Shown here: piece by piece, positions 17,765-26,409 of the stretch
Position numbering within the stretch: position 1 is the first letter of the stretch
Layout of the letters: each line of letters starts with the position of its first letter
The notes under the pieces: generated by a model
Database searches by the model: none
Seen by the model: only the letters and a program-made list of their open reading frames with translations
What the model was told of the DNA's origin: nothing
Program-made: the position numbers and the translations under genes
Source: Thalassovita sp.
Lineage (GTDB): Bacteria; Pseudomonadota; Alphaproteobacteria; Rhodobacterales; Rhodobacteraceae
Assembly (NCBI RefSeq): GCF_963691685.1
Contig: NZ_OY829290.1
Location: forward strand, 2,976,001-3,040,000
Direction: 5' to 3'
DNA length: 64,000 nucleotides

Positions 17765-19036
17765 ATGGGTATTCACGCAATCAGACTGCCCGATATCGGT
17801 GAAGGCATTGCCGAGGCCGAATTGACCGAATGGCAGGTGAAACCGGGCGATATCGTCAAAGAAGACGACATCCTGGCGGTTGTCATGACCGATAAGGCCG
17901 CGGTGGAAGTGCCGTCCTCGGTTGAGGGCAAAGTGGTCGAATTGGGCGGTGAGATTGGCACGCTGATGGCCGTTGGCGCCGTGTTGATCCGGATCGAAGT
18001 GGACGGCGAGGGCAACGAAGGCGACATCGCTGAAGACGCCGCACCACCGCCCGCTGCCGCACCGGCCCCCAAGCCGGAGGCGCCGAAGCCGGTGGCTGCA
18101 CCTGCGCCGAAACCCACGCCGGCGCCTGCGAGTTCTGCAGCCCCTATCGTGGCACGCGCGCAGGGCACCAAACCGCTGGCGTCACCTTCTGTGCGGGGCC
18201 GCGCCCGTGACGAAGGCATCGACCTGCGTCAGGTGCCGGGGTCCGGCCCTGCCGGTCGGATCAGCCATGAGGATCTGGATCGCTGGATCGCCTCTGGCGG
18301 TATCCAGCAGGGCGGCGTGACCCGCGCTGCCAACACCGGCATCGAAGAAGTGCGCGTCATCGGCATGCGCCGTAAGATCGCCGAGAAGATGCAGATCTCC
18401 AAACGGCAGATCCCGCATATCACCATCGTCGAAGAAGTCGAGATGGAGGCGCTTGAAAGCCTCCGCGCGGCGCTCAACGCCAAACACAAGGGCGACCGCC
18501 CCAAGCTGACCATCCTGCCGTTCCTGATGCGCGCCATCGTCGAAGCGGTGCGTGAACAGCCCGAACTGAACGCGCACTATGATGATGAGGCCGGTGTGAT
18601 CCATCGCCACGGCGGGGTGCATGTGGGCATCGCCACGCAAACCCCGAACGGGTTGAACGTGCCGGTGATCCGCCATGCTGAGGCAGGCAGCCTCTGGGAC
18701 AATGCGACCGAGCTTGGCCGGCTGGCCGATGCCGCCCGTGACGGCACCATCAAGATTGATGAGTTGCAGGGCGGCACGATCACCATCACCTCGCTGGGCC
18801 CGCTTGGCGCCCTGGCAACAACGCCGATCATCAACCACCCCGAAGTGGCCATTGTGGGCGTGAACAAAATGCAGATCCGTCCGGTCTGGGACGGCCAGCA
18901 GTTCCAGCCGCGCAAGATGATGAACATCTCCTGCTCCTTTGATCACCGGGTGATCGATGGCTGGGATGCGGCAGTGTTCGTGCAGAAACTCAAGACCCTG
19001 CTGGAAACCCCAGCGATGCTGTTTGTGGAGGGGTAA
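17765..19036 (+). CDS. bkdB: branched-chain 2-oxoacid dehydrogenase E2 (dihydrolipoyl acyltransferase)
   Basis: 423 residues forming the core of the complex. There is a single N-terminal lipoyl domain with the lipoylated Lys in MTDKAAVEVPS, an Ala/Pro-rich flexible linker (about 90-130), and a peripheral-subunit-binding domain (SPSVRGRARDEGIDLRQVPG to HEDLDRW). The catalytic domain ends in SFDHRVIDGWDAA, where His and Asp of DHRVIDG are the active site. It starts three bases after the E1 beta stop. Confidence 0.96.
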   Translation: MGIHAIRLPDIGEGIAEAELTEWQVKPGDIVKEDDILAVVMTDKAAVEVPSSVEGKVVELGGEIGTLMAVGAVLIRIEVDGEGNEGDIAEDAAPPPAAAPAPKPEAPKPVAAPAPKPTPAPASSAAPIVARAQGTKPLASPSVRGRARDEGIDLRQVPGSGPAGRISHEDLDRWIASGGIQQGGVTRAANTGIEEVRVIGMRRKIAEKMQISKRQIPHITIVEEVEMEALESLRAALNAKHKGDRPKLTILPFLMRAIVEAVREQPELNAHYDDEAGVIHRHGGVHVGIATQTPNGLNVPVIRHAEAGSLWDNATELGRLADAARDGTIKIDELQGGTITITSLGPLGALATTPIINHPEVAIVGVNKMQIRPVWDGQQFQPRKMMNISCSFDHRVIDGWDAAVFVQKLKTLLETPAMLFVEG

Positions 19037-20395
19037 ATGGCTGATAAGAAATGTAAACTTCTGATCATTGGCGCCGGTCCCGGCGGCTATGTCTGTGCGA
19101 TCCGTGCCGGCCAGCTGGGCATTGACACGATTGTGGTGGATGAGGCCGCACCGGGCGGCACCTGCCTGAACATCGGCTGCATCCCCTCCAAGGCGCTGAT
19201 CCATGCGGCGGATGAATTCCACAAGATCACCCATGCCAATGACGGCCCCTTGGGCATCAAAACCGGGGACGCCAACATCGATCTGGCCGAAACCGTGGCC
19301 TGGAAAGACGGCATCGTCTCCCGTCTGACGGGAGGTGTTGCCGGGTTGATGAAACGCGCGGGCGCGCAGTATGTGCAAGGGCGGGCCCGCTTCCTTGATG
19401 GAAAAACCGTCGCCGTCAGCAATGGCGATGAGGTCACACAGATCCGCGCGGAACATGTGGTGATCGCCTCAGGCTCCGCCCCGGTTGAGCTGCCGTTCCT
19501 GCCGTTTGGCGGCGATATCCTCTCCTCGACCGAGGCGCTGTCCCTGGACAGCGTGCCGGACACACTGGCCGTTGTGGGCGGCGGCTATATCGGTCTGGAA
19601 CTGGGCACGGCCTTTGCCAAACTGGGCACCAAGGTCACTGTGGTTGAGGCGGCGGATCGGATCCTGCCAACCTATGACAAGGCGCTGACCGCGCCGGTGG
19701 CCAAACGTCTGGCGGCGCTGGGTGTGACCGTGATGACCGGGGCCAAGGCCGAAGGCTTTGCCGAGGGGCAGCTCACCACCGATCAGGGTGTCGTTCAGGC
19801 GGATAAGGTGCTGGTCACCGTCGGCCGCCGTCCACGGACGCAGGGCATCGGCGTGGAAGAACTGGCACTGACGCTGGACGGGCCGTTCATTCGGATCGAT
19901 CAGACCTGCCAGACCTCAATGCGCGGGATCTATGCGATCGGCGATGTCACCGGGGAGCCGATGCTGGCCCATCGGGCGATGGCGCAGGGCGAAATGGTGG
20001 CGGAGCACATCGCTGGCCATGCCGTGGAATGGGACAAACGCGCCATTCCGGCGGTCTGTTTTACTGACCCTGAGATTGTCACCTGCGGCGCCCTGCCGGG
20101 CGAGGTTGAGGGCACCAAAGCGTCTGAATTTCCCTTCATGGCCAACGGCCGCGCGATGACCTGCGAACGCGAAGATGGCTTCATCCGGGTGGTCTTCCGT
20201 GAGGCAGATCATGCGGTGCTGGGGCTGCAGGCGGTTGGCGCCGGGGTCTCAGAACTCTCCGCAGCCTTCTCGCTCGCCATCGAAATGGGCGCCTGTCTGG
20301 AAGACATCGGATCCACAATCCACGCCCATCCAACCCAGTCCGAAGGCCTGCAAGAGGCCTGCCTGCGCGCCTTAGGCCACGCATTGCACATCTAA
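19037..20395 (+). CDS. lpdV: dihydrolipoyl dehydrogenase (E3) of the branched-chain complex
   Basis: 452-residue flavoprotein that reoxidises dihydrolipoyl-E2 and reduces NAD. It shows the FAD-binding GAGPGGYVCAIRAGQLG, the redox disulfide in GGTCLNIGCIPSKALI, the NAD-binding GGGYIGLELGTAFAKLG, the FAD loop GIYAIGDVTGEPMLAHRA and the catalytic C-terminal HAHPTQSEG with His-Glu. It directly abuts the E2 stop codon. The dedicated E3 in the operon supports a self-contained complex. Confidence 0.96.
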   Translation: MADKKCKLLIIGAGPGGYVCAIRAGQLGIDTIVVDEAAPGGTCLNIGCIPSKALIHAADEFHKITHANDGPLGIKTGDANIDLAETVAWKDGIVSRLTGGVAGLMKRAGAQYVQGRARFLDGKTVAVSNGDEVTQIRAEHVVIASGSAPVELPFLPFGGDILSSTEALSLDSVPDTLAVVGGGYIGLELGTAFAKLGTKVTVVEAADRILPTYDKALTAPVAKRLAALGVTVMTGAKAEGFAEGQLTTDQGVVQADKVLVTVGRRPRTQGIGVEELALTLDGPFIRIDQTCQTSMRGIYAIGDVTGEPMLAHRAMAQGEMVAEHIAGHAVEWDKRAIPAVCFTDPEIVTCGALPGEVEGTKASEFPFMANGRAMTCEREDGFIRVVFREADHAVLGLQAVGAGVSELSAAFSLAIEMGACLEDIGSTIHAHPTQSEGLQEACLRALGHALHI

Positions 20396-20401
20396 CCCAA
20401 C

Positions 20402-20429
20402 CACCGGCCCGCACCTCCGCGGGCCGGTG
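20402..20429 (+). terminator. strong hairpin ending the bkd operon
   Basis: Perfect 11-bp GC-rich stem CACCGGCCCGC (20402-20412) and GCGGGCCGGTG (20419-20429) with a 6-base loop. It lies seven bases after the lpdV stop, between convergent genes. No T run follows, so termination may need help. Confidence 0.6.
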
Positions 20430-20490
20430 CGCCATCAGTTGAATGAGATGGCGCATGAAATCCAGGTTGATTGCTGAAGAGGCGATATCC

Positions 20491-21369
20491 TCACCCCTTT
20501 GACTGAAGCAAAGTGGTGGTCAGGGCGTCCCATTGGCGGCGGCGGATGGCGCGTTTGGAGGCGAGGAGCCAATAGGTTTCGCCATGTGGCAGCACCTCGG
20601 ATCCCAGTTGCACCAGACGGCCCTCTCGCAGGTCTTCGGTGCAGAGCGGCAGTGAGGCCAGCGCGACGCCGAGGCCTGATTTTGCCGCCTCCAGCGCGGC
20701 ATGGAAGGTGTCAAAGCGCAGCGCCTCGGCACCGGGGGTGGCGGGCAATCCAAAGGCGCGGGTGAAGGCGTGCCAGTCCGGCCTCGGGCCGGTGCAAGCA
20801 ATGCGAGGCAGGGCGGTCCAGTCCCCCTGCCCTGGCCCCTGCGCCAGCAGCTGCGGGGCAGCAACCGGAGCCAGCTCCTCATCATAAAGCGGCATTTGAT
20901 AGTGATGCGGCCAGTCGCCGGCGCCATAACGGATCTGGATCACCTCATCCAATGTCGCACTCTGGCCGCCAAGCACATAGGATTGCACGGAAATTGACGC
21001 CCCTGTGACGCGCTCAACCTCGGCCAGACGGGGGACGAGAAACAGCGCAATCACCGACTGGCTGGCGGAAAAGGTCAGATGGGTGCGGTCGCGCGCAAAC
21101 AGCATCTCCGAGCTTTCGCTCAACTCCTGCAGCGCCGCCTGCACATGGGGCAGCCAGGCCTCGCCTTCAACACTCAGCGTAATTGTGCGCGCCTGCCGCA
21201 GGAACAGCTGTGCGCCCAGATGCGCCTCCAGCTGGCTGATGCGTTGGCTGATCGCGGGCTGGGTCAACCCGGTTTCGCGGGCAGCGGCGGTAAAACTGCC
21301 CAGCCGTGCGGCCGCCTCAAAGGCGCGGATCCATTCCAGTTGCGGCAGTTGAAAGCTGGGCTCTTGCAT
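20491..21369 (-). CDS. LysR family transcriptional regulator (divergent to the tmp-like operon)
   Basis: 292 residues. The N-terminal winged helix has LEWIRAFEAAARLGSFTAAA then GLTQPAISQRISQLEAHLGA, followed by a periplasmic-binding-like effector domain. It resembles the GcvA type in its HTH wording. The gene is divergent from the dioxygenase gene at 21472 with 102 bp between the start codons, so it very likely controls that operon. The effector would presumably be the phosphonate or a product. It is separated from the bkd operon by the hairpin at 20402-20429. Confidence 0.88.
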   Translation of the reverse strand: MQEPSFQLPQLEWIRAFEAAARLGSFTAAARETGLTQPAISQRISQLEAHLGAQLFLRQARTITLSVEGEAWLPHVQAALQELSESSEMLFARDRTHLTFSASQSVIALFLVPRLAEVERVTGASISVQSYVLGGQSATLDEVIQIRYGAGDWPHHYQMPLYDEELAPVAAPQLLAQGPGQGDWTALPRIACTGPRPDWHAFTRAFGLPATPGAEALRFDTFHAALEAAKSGLGVALASLPLCTEDLREGRLVQLGSEVLPHGETYWLLASKRAIRRRQWDALTTTLLQSKG

Positions 21370-21411
21370 AAATCAAACCGATACTCAGAGGGCATTTTTC
21401 TGATTTGAGTT

Positions 21412-21417
21412 TATAAT
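21412..21417 (+). promoter_or_regulatory. -10 element TATAAT of the tmp-like operon
   Basis: A perfect TATAAT lies 55 bp before the first gene. No good -35 is visible at 16-18 bp, which fits an activator-dependent LysR promoter. AAATCAAA (21370-21377) and TGATTTG (21401-21407) upstream form an imperfect dyad that could be the regulator site. Confidence 0.5.
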
Positions 21418-21471
21418 GGGAATGGCTGACAAGGAAGCCACAGATGACTGAGCCAGCCTGAAAGGTGCCCC

Positions 21472-22611
21472 ATGCAAGCTCTTCTCGACGCCAGTGGCGA
21501 TTTCCTCACCCTTGACAGCAATGACGGCGCTTTGCGATTCCACGCCATTTGGCTGCGCGACAATGCGCCGGATCCTGAGACCCGCGCGCCGGGCAATGGC
21601 CAGCGGCTGATTGCGCTGCGCGACATTCCCGCCGACACGCGGATCAGCGCCTGCGCGGTCACCGCCGCCGGGCTGGAGGTCAGCTTTGCCCCGGAAGGCA
21701 AAACCGTGGTCTTTGATCCTAACTGGCTGATCGCCCATGCCTATGATCGCGCAGCACCCGAGGGGCGCGGCTGGCTGCAACCGGATATCTCCACCTGGGA
21801 CAGTGGGCTGCAAAACGATGTGCCCACCGGCCAATTCGCCGAACTTTCCACCCGTGGCAGCGCCTTTGATGACTGGATTGACGCCGTCGCGCGCTATGGT
21901 TTTGGCAAGATTGAGGGCGGGCCGATCGCCGATGGGGCGCTGTTTCAGGTTGTTGATCTGTTTGGCCATGTGCGCGAAACCAACTATGGCCGCCACTTTG
22001 AGGTCCGCACTGAGGTGAACCCCACCAACCTGGCCTTCACCGGGCTGGGGCTGCAGGCCCATACTGATAACCCCTACCGGGATCCCGTGCCCTCCATTCA
22101 GGTGCTCTATTGCCTCGAAAGCTCGGCCGCGGGCGGGGAAAACATGGTGGTTGACGGTTTTGCCTGCGCCCGCCGTTTGCAGGCAGAAAACCCGGCCTAT
22201 TTCGATGCGCTGGCCAACCACTGCGCCCATTTCGAATATGCCGGCGAAGAAGGTGTCTGCCTGACCGCGCGCCGTCCGATGATCGAACTGGCGCCTGATG
22301 GCGAACTGGTGGGCGTGCGGTTCAACAACCGCTCCCTCGCGGCGGTGACCGATATTCCGTTTGATCAGATGGCGCTGTGGTATGCGGCCTATCGCCGGCT
22401 GGGTGAAATCATCGATGACCCGGCGATGGAGGTGACATTCCGTCTGGAACCGGGGGAAGGGTTTGTTGTCGACAACACCCGTGTGCTGCATGCCCGCAAG
22501 GCCTATTCCGGCACCGGCACCCGTTGGCTGCAGGGCTGTTACGCGGATAAGGACGGCCTGCGCTCCACCCGTGATGCCCGCCGTCGTGCATTGCAGGAGG
22601 CGGCGGAATGA
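21472..22611 (+). CDS. tmpA: Fe(II)/2-oxoglutarate dioxygenase of the gamma-butyrobetaine hydroxylase family, probable TmpA
   Basis: 379 residues. An N-terminal DUF971-type domain (LRFHAIWLRDNAPD) precedes a TauD-like domain with the metal ligands His and Asp in LQAHTDNPYRDPV and the distal His in TRVLHARKAYSG. The family hydroxylates trimethylammonium compounds. The next gene encodes a PhnZ-like oxygenase and overlaps by four bases, which matches the TmpA-TmpB pair described from Leisingera caerulea. In that pathway TmpA makes (R)-1-hydroxy-2-(trimethylammonio)ethylphosphonate. The assignment therefore rests on context; carnitine synthesis (BbsH) is the alternative, but no other carnitine gene is near. 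The RBS AAGGTG is well placed. Confidence 0.75.
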   Translation: MQALLDASGDFLTLDSNDGALRFHAIWLRDNAPDPETRAPGNGQRLIALRDIPADTRISACAVTAAGLEVSFAPEGKTVVFDPNWLIAHAYDRAAPEGRGWLQPDISTWDSGLQNDVPTGQFAELSTRGSAFDDWIDAVARYGFGKIEGGPIADGALFQVVDLFGHVRETNYGRHFEVRTEVNPTNLAFTGLGLQAHTDNPYRDPVPSIQVLYCLESSAAGGENMVVDGFACARRLQAENPAYFDALANHCAHFEYAGEEGVCLTARRPMIELAPDGELVGVRFNNRSLAAVTDIPFDQMALWYAAYRRLGEIIDDPAMEVTFRLEPGEGFVVDNTRVLHARKAYSGTGTRWLQGCYADKDGLRSTRDARRRALQEAAE

Positions 22612-23201
22612 GCGTCACCGTAAACGATCTGAACGCCGACAACATTGTGGAATTCCTCGCCTCGATCTTTGAACGGCGCGGCGCTGAGGAATATCTGGGC
22701 GAGCCTGTAACCATGGGCGAACATATGCTGCAGGGCGCCACAATCGCTGAGCAGAACAACCAACCGGATGAGATCATCGTGGGTGCGCTGCTGCATGACA
22801 TCGGTCATTTCACGTCCGAGTTTGGCACCTTCACCATGGATGACACCGAAGACCGCCACCACGAAGATGCCGGCGCTGAGGTGCTGGAACAGTTCTTCCC
22901 TTCGGTGGTGACCGATTGCTGTCGCTATCACGTTGCCGCCAAACGGTATCTCTGTGCCACCAAGCCCAGCTATTTTGATCGCCTGTCCGAGGCCTCCATC
23001 CACTCGCTGAACCTGCAGGGCGGCCCGATGTCCGCCGAAGAGGTGGCCGAGTTCGAAAAGAACCCCAACCTCAAAGAGATCATTGCGGTGCGCTATCTGG
23101 ATGAGGCGGGTAAAATCGCTGATATGGAGACCCCGGATTTCCGTCACTTTGCCCCACGGGTACAGCGGCTGGTCGATGCCCATATGCGGGGCCAGTCATG
23201 A
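22608..23201 (+). CDS. tmpB: HD-domain mixed-valent di-iron oxygenase, probable TmpB (PhnZ family)
   Basis: 197 residues. An HD domain shows metal ligands in MGEHMLQGA, GALLHDIGHF and DRHHEDAG, plus CRYHVAAKRYLC, a pattern shared with PhnZ and myo-inositol oxygenase-like oxygenases. In the TMAEP pathway TmpB splits the hydroxylated phosphonate with O2 into glycine betaine and phosphate. The ATGA overlap with the upstream gene indicates translational coupling. PhnZ itself acts on 1-hydroxy-2-aminoethylphosphonate; the dioxygenase partner here points to the trimethylated substrate. Confidence 0.78.
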   Translation: MSVTVNDLNADNIVEFLASIFERRGAEEYLGEPVTMGEHMLQGATIAEQNNQPDEIIVGALLHDIGHFTSEFGTFTMDDTEDRHHEDAGAEVLEQFFPSVVTDCCRYHVAAKRYLCATKPSYFDRLSEASIHSLNLQGGPMSAEEVAEFEKNPNLKEIIAVRYLDEAGKIADMETPDFRHFAPRVQRLVDAHMRGQS

Positions 23202-23866
23202 GCGCGCCTGAGTATATGTTTGAAGCCAGCAGCAAACCGTCGCTGCCCTGGCATGAGGTGCCGCTGATCCGCGCCACCAATGACAGCCTCAAGGGCTATG
23301 GCCAGCTGGTCGAGGACCCTGCCACCTTTGACATTGAAATCACCCGTTGGCCGCAACAGGGCTGGCGGCCGATTGATGAGGGCACCGGCGATGAAGGTGG
23401 CTATGTCGAAGGCACGTTCAAATGCGACTGGCGCGGGGATGTGCTTTATGGCGAAAACGAAGCGGTGAAAGGCAACTATGTTCTGGGCTGGTCGAACGAT
23501 CCGCAAAAGGCCCGCACCGACAGCCAGACCGCCCCACGGGATCAGGTGCTGTTGTGGCATATGAACTACCACCCCGATGGCGGGCAGCTGTTCTTTCCGC
23601 TGGACCGAAAACCCTTCATCGTGCCCGCCGCCCTGCCCGGTGACAATCTGAGCCCGGAAAAGGTTGTGGCCTTCTGGGGCGATGGCAGCGCCGGGATCTA
23701 CATCCATGCCGGCATCTGGCACGAAGGTGTCTTCCCGGTCGAGGACAGCCAGCGGTTTCTGGACCGTCAGGGCGCGGTTCATGCCCGTGTCAGCGCCGAT
23801 ATCGGCAAGGAATTTGGCGTCTACCTCAGCTGCCCATTGAGCGCTGACAAGGTGAAGGATCTCTAA
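23198..23866 (+). CDS. ureidoglycolate lyase (AllA)-like cupin protein
   Basis: 222 residues of an AllA-type cupin fold. The C-terminal block GIYIHAGIWHEGVFPVED resembles the AllA active-site strand with its paired His. AllA releases urea from ureidoglycolate, but no purine or allantoin gene is in this window. Its start overlaps tmpB by four bases, so it is co-translated with a phosphonate or betaine operon. A non-ureidoglycolate substrate is possible: allophanate- or hydroxyglycine-like C-N chemistry, or an unknown one. Length is larger than typical AllA (about 160-170) because of a ~50-residue N-terminal extension. Confidence 0.6.
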   Translation: MSAPEYMFEASSKPSLPWHEVPLIRATNDSLKGYGQLVEDPATFDIEITRWPQQGWRPIDEGTGDEGGYVEGTFKCDWRGDVLYGENEAVKGNYVLGWSNDPQKARTDSQTAPRDQVLLWHMNYHPDGGQLFFPLDRKPFIVPAALPGDNLSPEKVVAFWGDGSAGIYIHAGIWHEGVFPVEDSQRFLDRQGAVHARVSADIGKEFGVYLSCPLSADKVKDL

Positions 23867-23869
23867 ACG

Positions 23870-24697
23870 ATGACCAAAACCTGTCTGATCATCATCGATG
23901 GGCTGCGCGAGGACACCGCGCGCAAATGTTGCGACTGGCTCATGGGCTCGGTGGCCAAGGGCGATGCCCGCCTCTGGACCATGCAGGCCTGCCTGCCCAC
24001 CATCTCGGCGCCGCTTTATGAAACGATCCACACCGGGCTAGCCCCGGCAGATCATGGGCTGATGGACAACGAAGGCCTGCGCCCCTGCCCCCACCCCAAT
24101 GTGTTCAGCGCCTTGCAGGGCGCAGGCAAAACCAGTGGCGTGGTGGGCCATAGCTATTTCCACAGCCTGTTTGCCGGATCCGCCTTTGACCCGTTTGACC
24201 ATGTGGAGGTGGACGATCCGCACAGCGCGATCACCCATGGCCGCTACTACAGCATGGATGGCTATGACGCCGACAATGCGGTGCAACCGGCGGAGGTGGA
24301 TCTTTGTGGCCAGCTCTGGGGCATCGCCAGACGGCACGCGCCGGATTACCTTCTGCTGCATTCCTCCAGCTGTGACACGCTGGGGCACACCCACACCGGG
24401 CTGGGGGCGGCCTATGAACGGCAGGCCGGCAAGGTCGACAAGGCCCTGGCCCAGCTGATCCCTCGCCTACGGGAGGCAGGTTATCAGGTGCTGATCACCG
24501 CCGATCACGGCATGGATGAACACGGCGATCACGGCGGCGATGCGCCGTCTTTGGTTAACGTGCCCTTCTTTGCCTTCGACACGGCCATCACCGCACCAGA
24601 GGGGCAGGTTTTGGATCAACGCGCCCTTGCGCCAACGATCCTGTCTTTGTTAGGGGTTGCCGCGCCGGATACCATGAAGGCCGCGCCCTTGGCCTAA
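23870..24697 (+). CDS. alkaline-phosphatase-superfamily hydrolase (phosphodiesterase/phosphonoacetate hydrolase-like)
   Basis: 275 residues. A metal Asp lies in LIIIDGLREDT, the likely nucleophile Thr in LPTISAPLYETIHTG, further ligands in SSSCDTLGHTHTG (Asp...His) and the closing pair in LITADHGMDEHGDHGG. This is the nucleotide pyrophosphatase/PhnA branch of the superfamily, but without the cap region, since it is about 130 residues shorter than PhnA. It is the last gene of the operon, three bases after its neighbour. It may hydrolyse a phosphoester or phosphonate precursor that feeds TmpA. The substrate is unknown. Confidence 0.65.
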   Translation: MTKTCLIIIDGLREDTARKCCDWLMGSVAKGDARLWTMQACLPTISAPLYETIHTGLAPADHGLMDNEGLRPCPHPNVFSALQGAGKTSGVVGHSYFHSLFAGSAFDPFDHVEVDDPHSAITHGRYYSMDGYDADNAVQPAEVDLCGQLWGIARRHAPDYLLLHSSSCDTLGHTHTGLGAAYERQAGKVDKALAQLIPRLREAGYQVLITADHGMDEHGDHGGDAPSLVNVPFFAFDTAITAPEGQVLDQRALAPTILSLLGVAAPDTMKAAPLA

Positions 24698-24705
24698 TCG
24701 GCGCC

Positions 24706-24733
24706 GCGCCCCATTCGGCAACGCATGGGGCGC
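24706..24733 (+). terminator. hairpin after the tmp-like operon
   Basis: Perfect 9-bp stem GCGCCCCAT (24706-24714) and ATGGGGCGC (24725-24733) with a 10-base loop, eight bases after the stop codon. The tail is AGAAAAATA rather than T, so it could be a stabilising or weak termination hairpin. Confidence 0.5.
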
Positions 24734-24735
24734 AG

Positions 24736-24781
24736 AAAAATATACGCTTTTCATTGAATACCTTCTGAAAAACGATATTTT
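24736..24781 (+). promoter_or_regulatory. inverted repeat, probable operator of the GntR regulator
   Basis: AAAAATATACGCTTTTC at 24736-24752 is nearly the reverse complement of GAAAAACGATATTTT at 24767-24781. The pair sits immediately before the GntR start codon, as expected for autoregulation. The right half contains CGATATTTT, which also occurs in the palindrome at 31493-31506 in front of the catabolic operons. Confidence 0.5.
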
Positions 24782-24787
24782 AGCAGC

Positions 24788-25468
24788 ATGGACAAATCCA
24801 CGCTCGCCCCGACCCAGCCCGCCGAAACGGCCAATACCTCAGCCACGCAGCTCGCCTATCAGGCGTTGCGGCGCATGATTGTGGTGGGCGAGCTGCCGCC
24901 GGGTGAAAAACTCAAGATCGAACGGCTGCGGCAGGTGCTGGACACCGGTGCCTCACCCGTGCGCGAAGCGCTGAGCCTGCTGACCTCAGATCAGCTGGTG
25001 GAACGGATTGACCAGCGGGGCTTTCGCACCGCCGCCGTCAGCAAAGCCAACTTTGAGGAAATCCTGCGCCTGCGCTGCTACCTGGAAGAAATGGCGCTGC
25101 GCCAGTCCATTGCCGCCGCAGATGAGGCCTGGGAAGAACGCGCCGTTCTGGTCCATCACCGGATGGTGCGCCAGCCGCGCGAAGATGTTGAGGTGTTTGA
25201 ACAGCGGCACAAGGATTTCCACATGGCCCTGCTGGAGGCCTGCGGATCCCCCATTTTGCTGAAGTTCTGCACCCAGCTTTATGATCTGAACATCCGCTAC
25301 CGCTATCTGGCGGAACAGGCCAGCGGCTACAAAAAGCGCGACATTGGCAAAGAACACGCGGAAATCCTTGAGGCGGCCATCAACCGCGATGCGGATCTGG
25401 CGGTGGAGCGTCTGCTGCATCACTACCGCCAGACCGGTGCTTATCTGACGGCCCAGTTCCCCGAATAG
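24788..25468 (+). CDS. GntR family regulator (FadR subfamily, FCD domain)
   Basis: 226 residues. An N-terminal winged helix (LAYQALRRMIVVGELPPGEK, then GASPVREALSLLTSDQLVE with the recognition helix) is joined to a helical FCD ligand-binding domain. The FCD domain shows EILRLRCYLEEMALRQ and the metal-binding Asp/His pattern with HKDFHMALLEACGS. It is tail-to-tail with the dioxygenase gene at 25534. Shared half-sites suggest that it represses both its own gene and the divergent operons at 31.4-31.5 kb. The effector is unknown, probably an aromatic acid or malonate-type intermediate. Confidence 0.88.
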   Translation: MDKSTLAPTQPAETANTSATQLAYQALRRMIVVGELPPGEKLKIERLRQVLDTGASPVREALSLLTSDQLVERIDQRGFRTAAVSKANFEEILRLRCYLEEMALRQSIAAADEAWEERAVLVHHRMVRQPREDVEVFEQRHKDFHMALLEACGSPILLKFCTQLYDLNIRYRYLAEQASGYKKRDIGKEHAEILEAAINRDADLAVERLLHHYRQTGAYLTAQFPE

Positions 25469-25533
25469 GGCCACTCCCCCATGAGATCGGAAAACTGGGC
25501 CAGGGATCTGGCCCAGGCCACCTGTGCGGCGGC

Positions 25534-26400
25534 TTATTCGGCGGCCAACACCAGATCAAAGTCAACCCGCGAGTAGGCCTCAGGCACCTGCCCTGACAGG
25601 GCAAAACCTTCAGGGAAGCTGCCAGCGGGTTGGGGTTCATAAGTCATCACCAGATCGCTGCGCACCCCAAAGACCGTATCTTCGTCAAGGTAGGGGTCAT
25701 CATCCGGGAAAACCTCGGTCACCAGATTGCGGAAGCCCTTGGCGGACACGATGTAATGCAGATGTGACGGCCGCCACGGATGCCGCCCTGCCGCGCGAAG
25801 GATGTCCCCCACCGGCCCGTCATCAGGCACCGTGTAACTGACCGGACGCACCGTGGTGAACGCATAGCGGCCGTTTTCATCAGCCTTCATCAGACCATGG
25901 AACGAATGAATGTCCTGATCCGGGTCCTGACTGGAATACAGCCCGTTTGGCGCGGTCTGCCAGATATCAATCTCCGCCCCTGGGATCGGGTTGCCCTCGG
26001 TGTCACGCACCGTGCCTTCGACCAGCAGTACCTCACCCTCAAAGTCACGCTTCATGTCGCCGCCAATTTCCAGCGGCGGCGGGTTGGACACGTGGAACGG
26101 CCCCAGCACCGAGGAACTGGTCGCATCCTCACGCGAATGCAGCATATCAACCAGTGAGGACAGGCCCAGCACATCCGACAGCAGCACAAACTCATGCCGC
26201 TCAGGCGTGGTGATGTCACCGGCGCGGGTCAGGAAATCGATCCCCACCTGCCATTCCTCATGGGTCAGGTTCACTTCGCGGGCAAAGTCATGGATGTGAC
26301 GGGCCAGCGCCCCCAGAACTTCACGGACCCGCGGATCTGTATCCTCGCCGAAGTAAGAGGTGAAAACCTCAGTGATATTGTCTTTGGTGACGGAACGCAT
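25534..26400 (-). CDS. intradiol ring-cleavage dioxygenase (hydroxyquinol 1,2-dioxygenase-like)
   Basis: 288 residues with an N-terminal dioxygenase helical domain (about 1-100) and the Fe(III) beta-sandwich. The four expected iron ligands are seen as Tyr in APNGLYSSQDP, Tyr in RPVSYTVPDDGP, and two His in WRPSHLHYIVS. The overall wording is closest to hydroxyquinol 1,2-dioxygenase and related catechol 1,2-dioxygenases, which open the ring between two hydroxyls (hydroxyquinol gives maleylacetate). No maleylacetate reductase is near, so the physiological substrate may differ. It is the last gene of the minus-strand operon, ten bases after dctM, with a perfect RBS (AGGAGGCGCAG). Confidence 0.85.
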   Translation of the reverse strand: MRSVTKDNITEVFTSYFGEDTDPRVREVLGALARHIHDFAREVNLTHEEWQVGIDFLTRAGDITTPERHEFVLLSDVLGLSSLVDMLHSREDATSSSVLGPFHVSNPPPLEIGGDMKRDFEGEVLLVEGTVRDTEGNPIPGAEIDIWQTAPNGLYSSQDPDQDIHSFHGLMKADENGRYAFTTVRPVSYTVPDDGPVGDILRAAGRHPWRPSHLHYIVSAKGFRNLVTEVFPDDDPYLDEDTVFGVRSDLVMTYEPQPAGSFPEGFALSGQVPEAYSRVDFDLVLAAE

Positions 26401-26409
26401 CTGCGCCTC

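Noticed and set aside
24706..24781. Reading the GntR inverted repeat as a terminator of the tmp-like operon
   Set aside because: The repeat is AT-rich with a 14-base spacer and directly precedes a start codon; the GC-rich hairpin at 24706-24733 is the better end of the operon.
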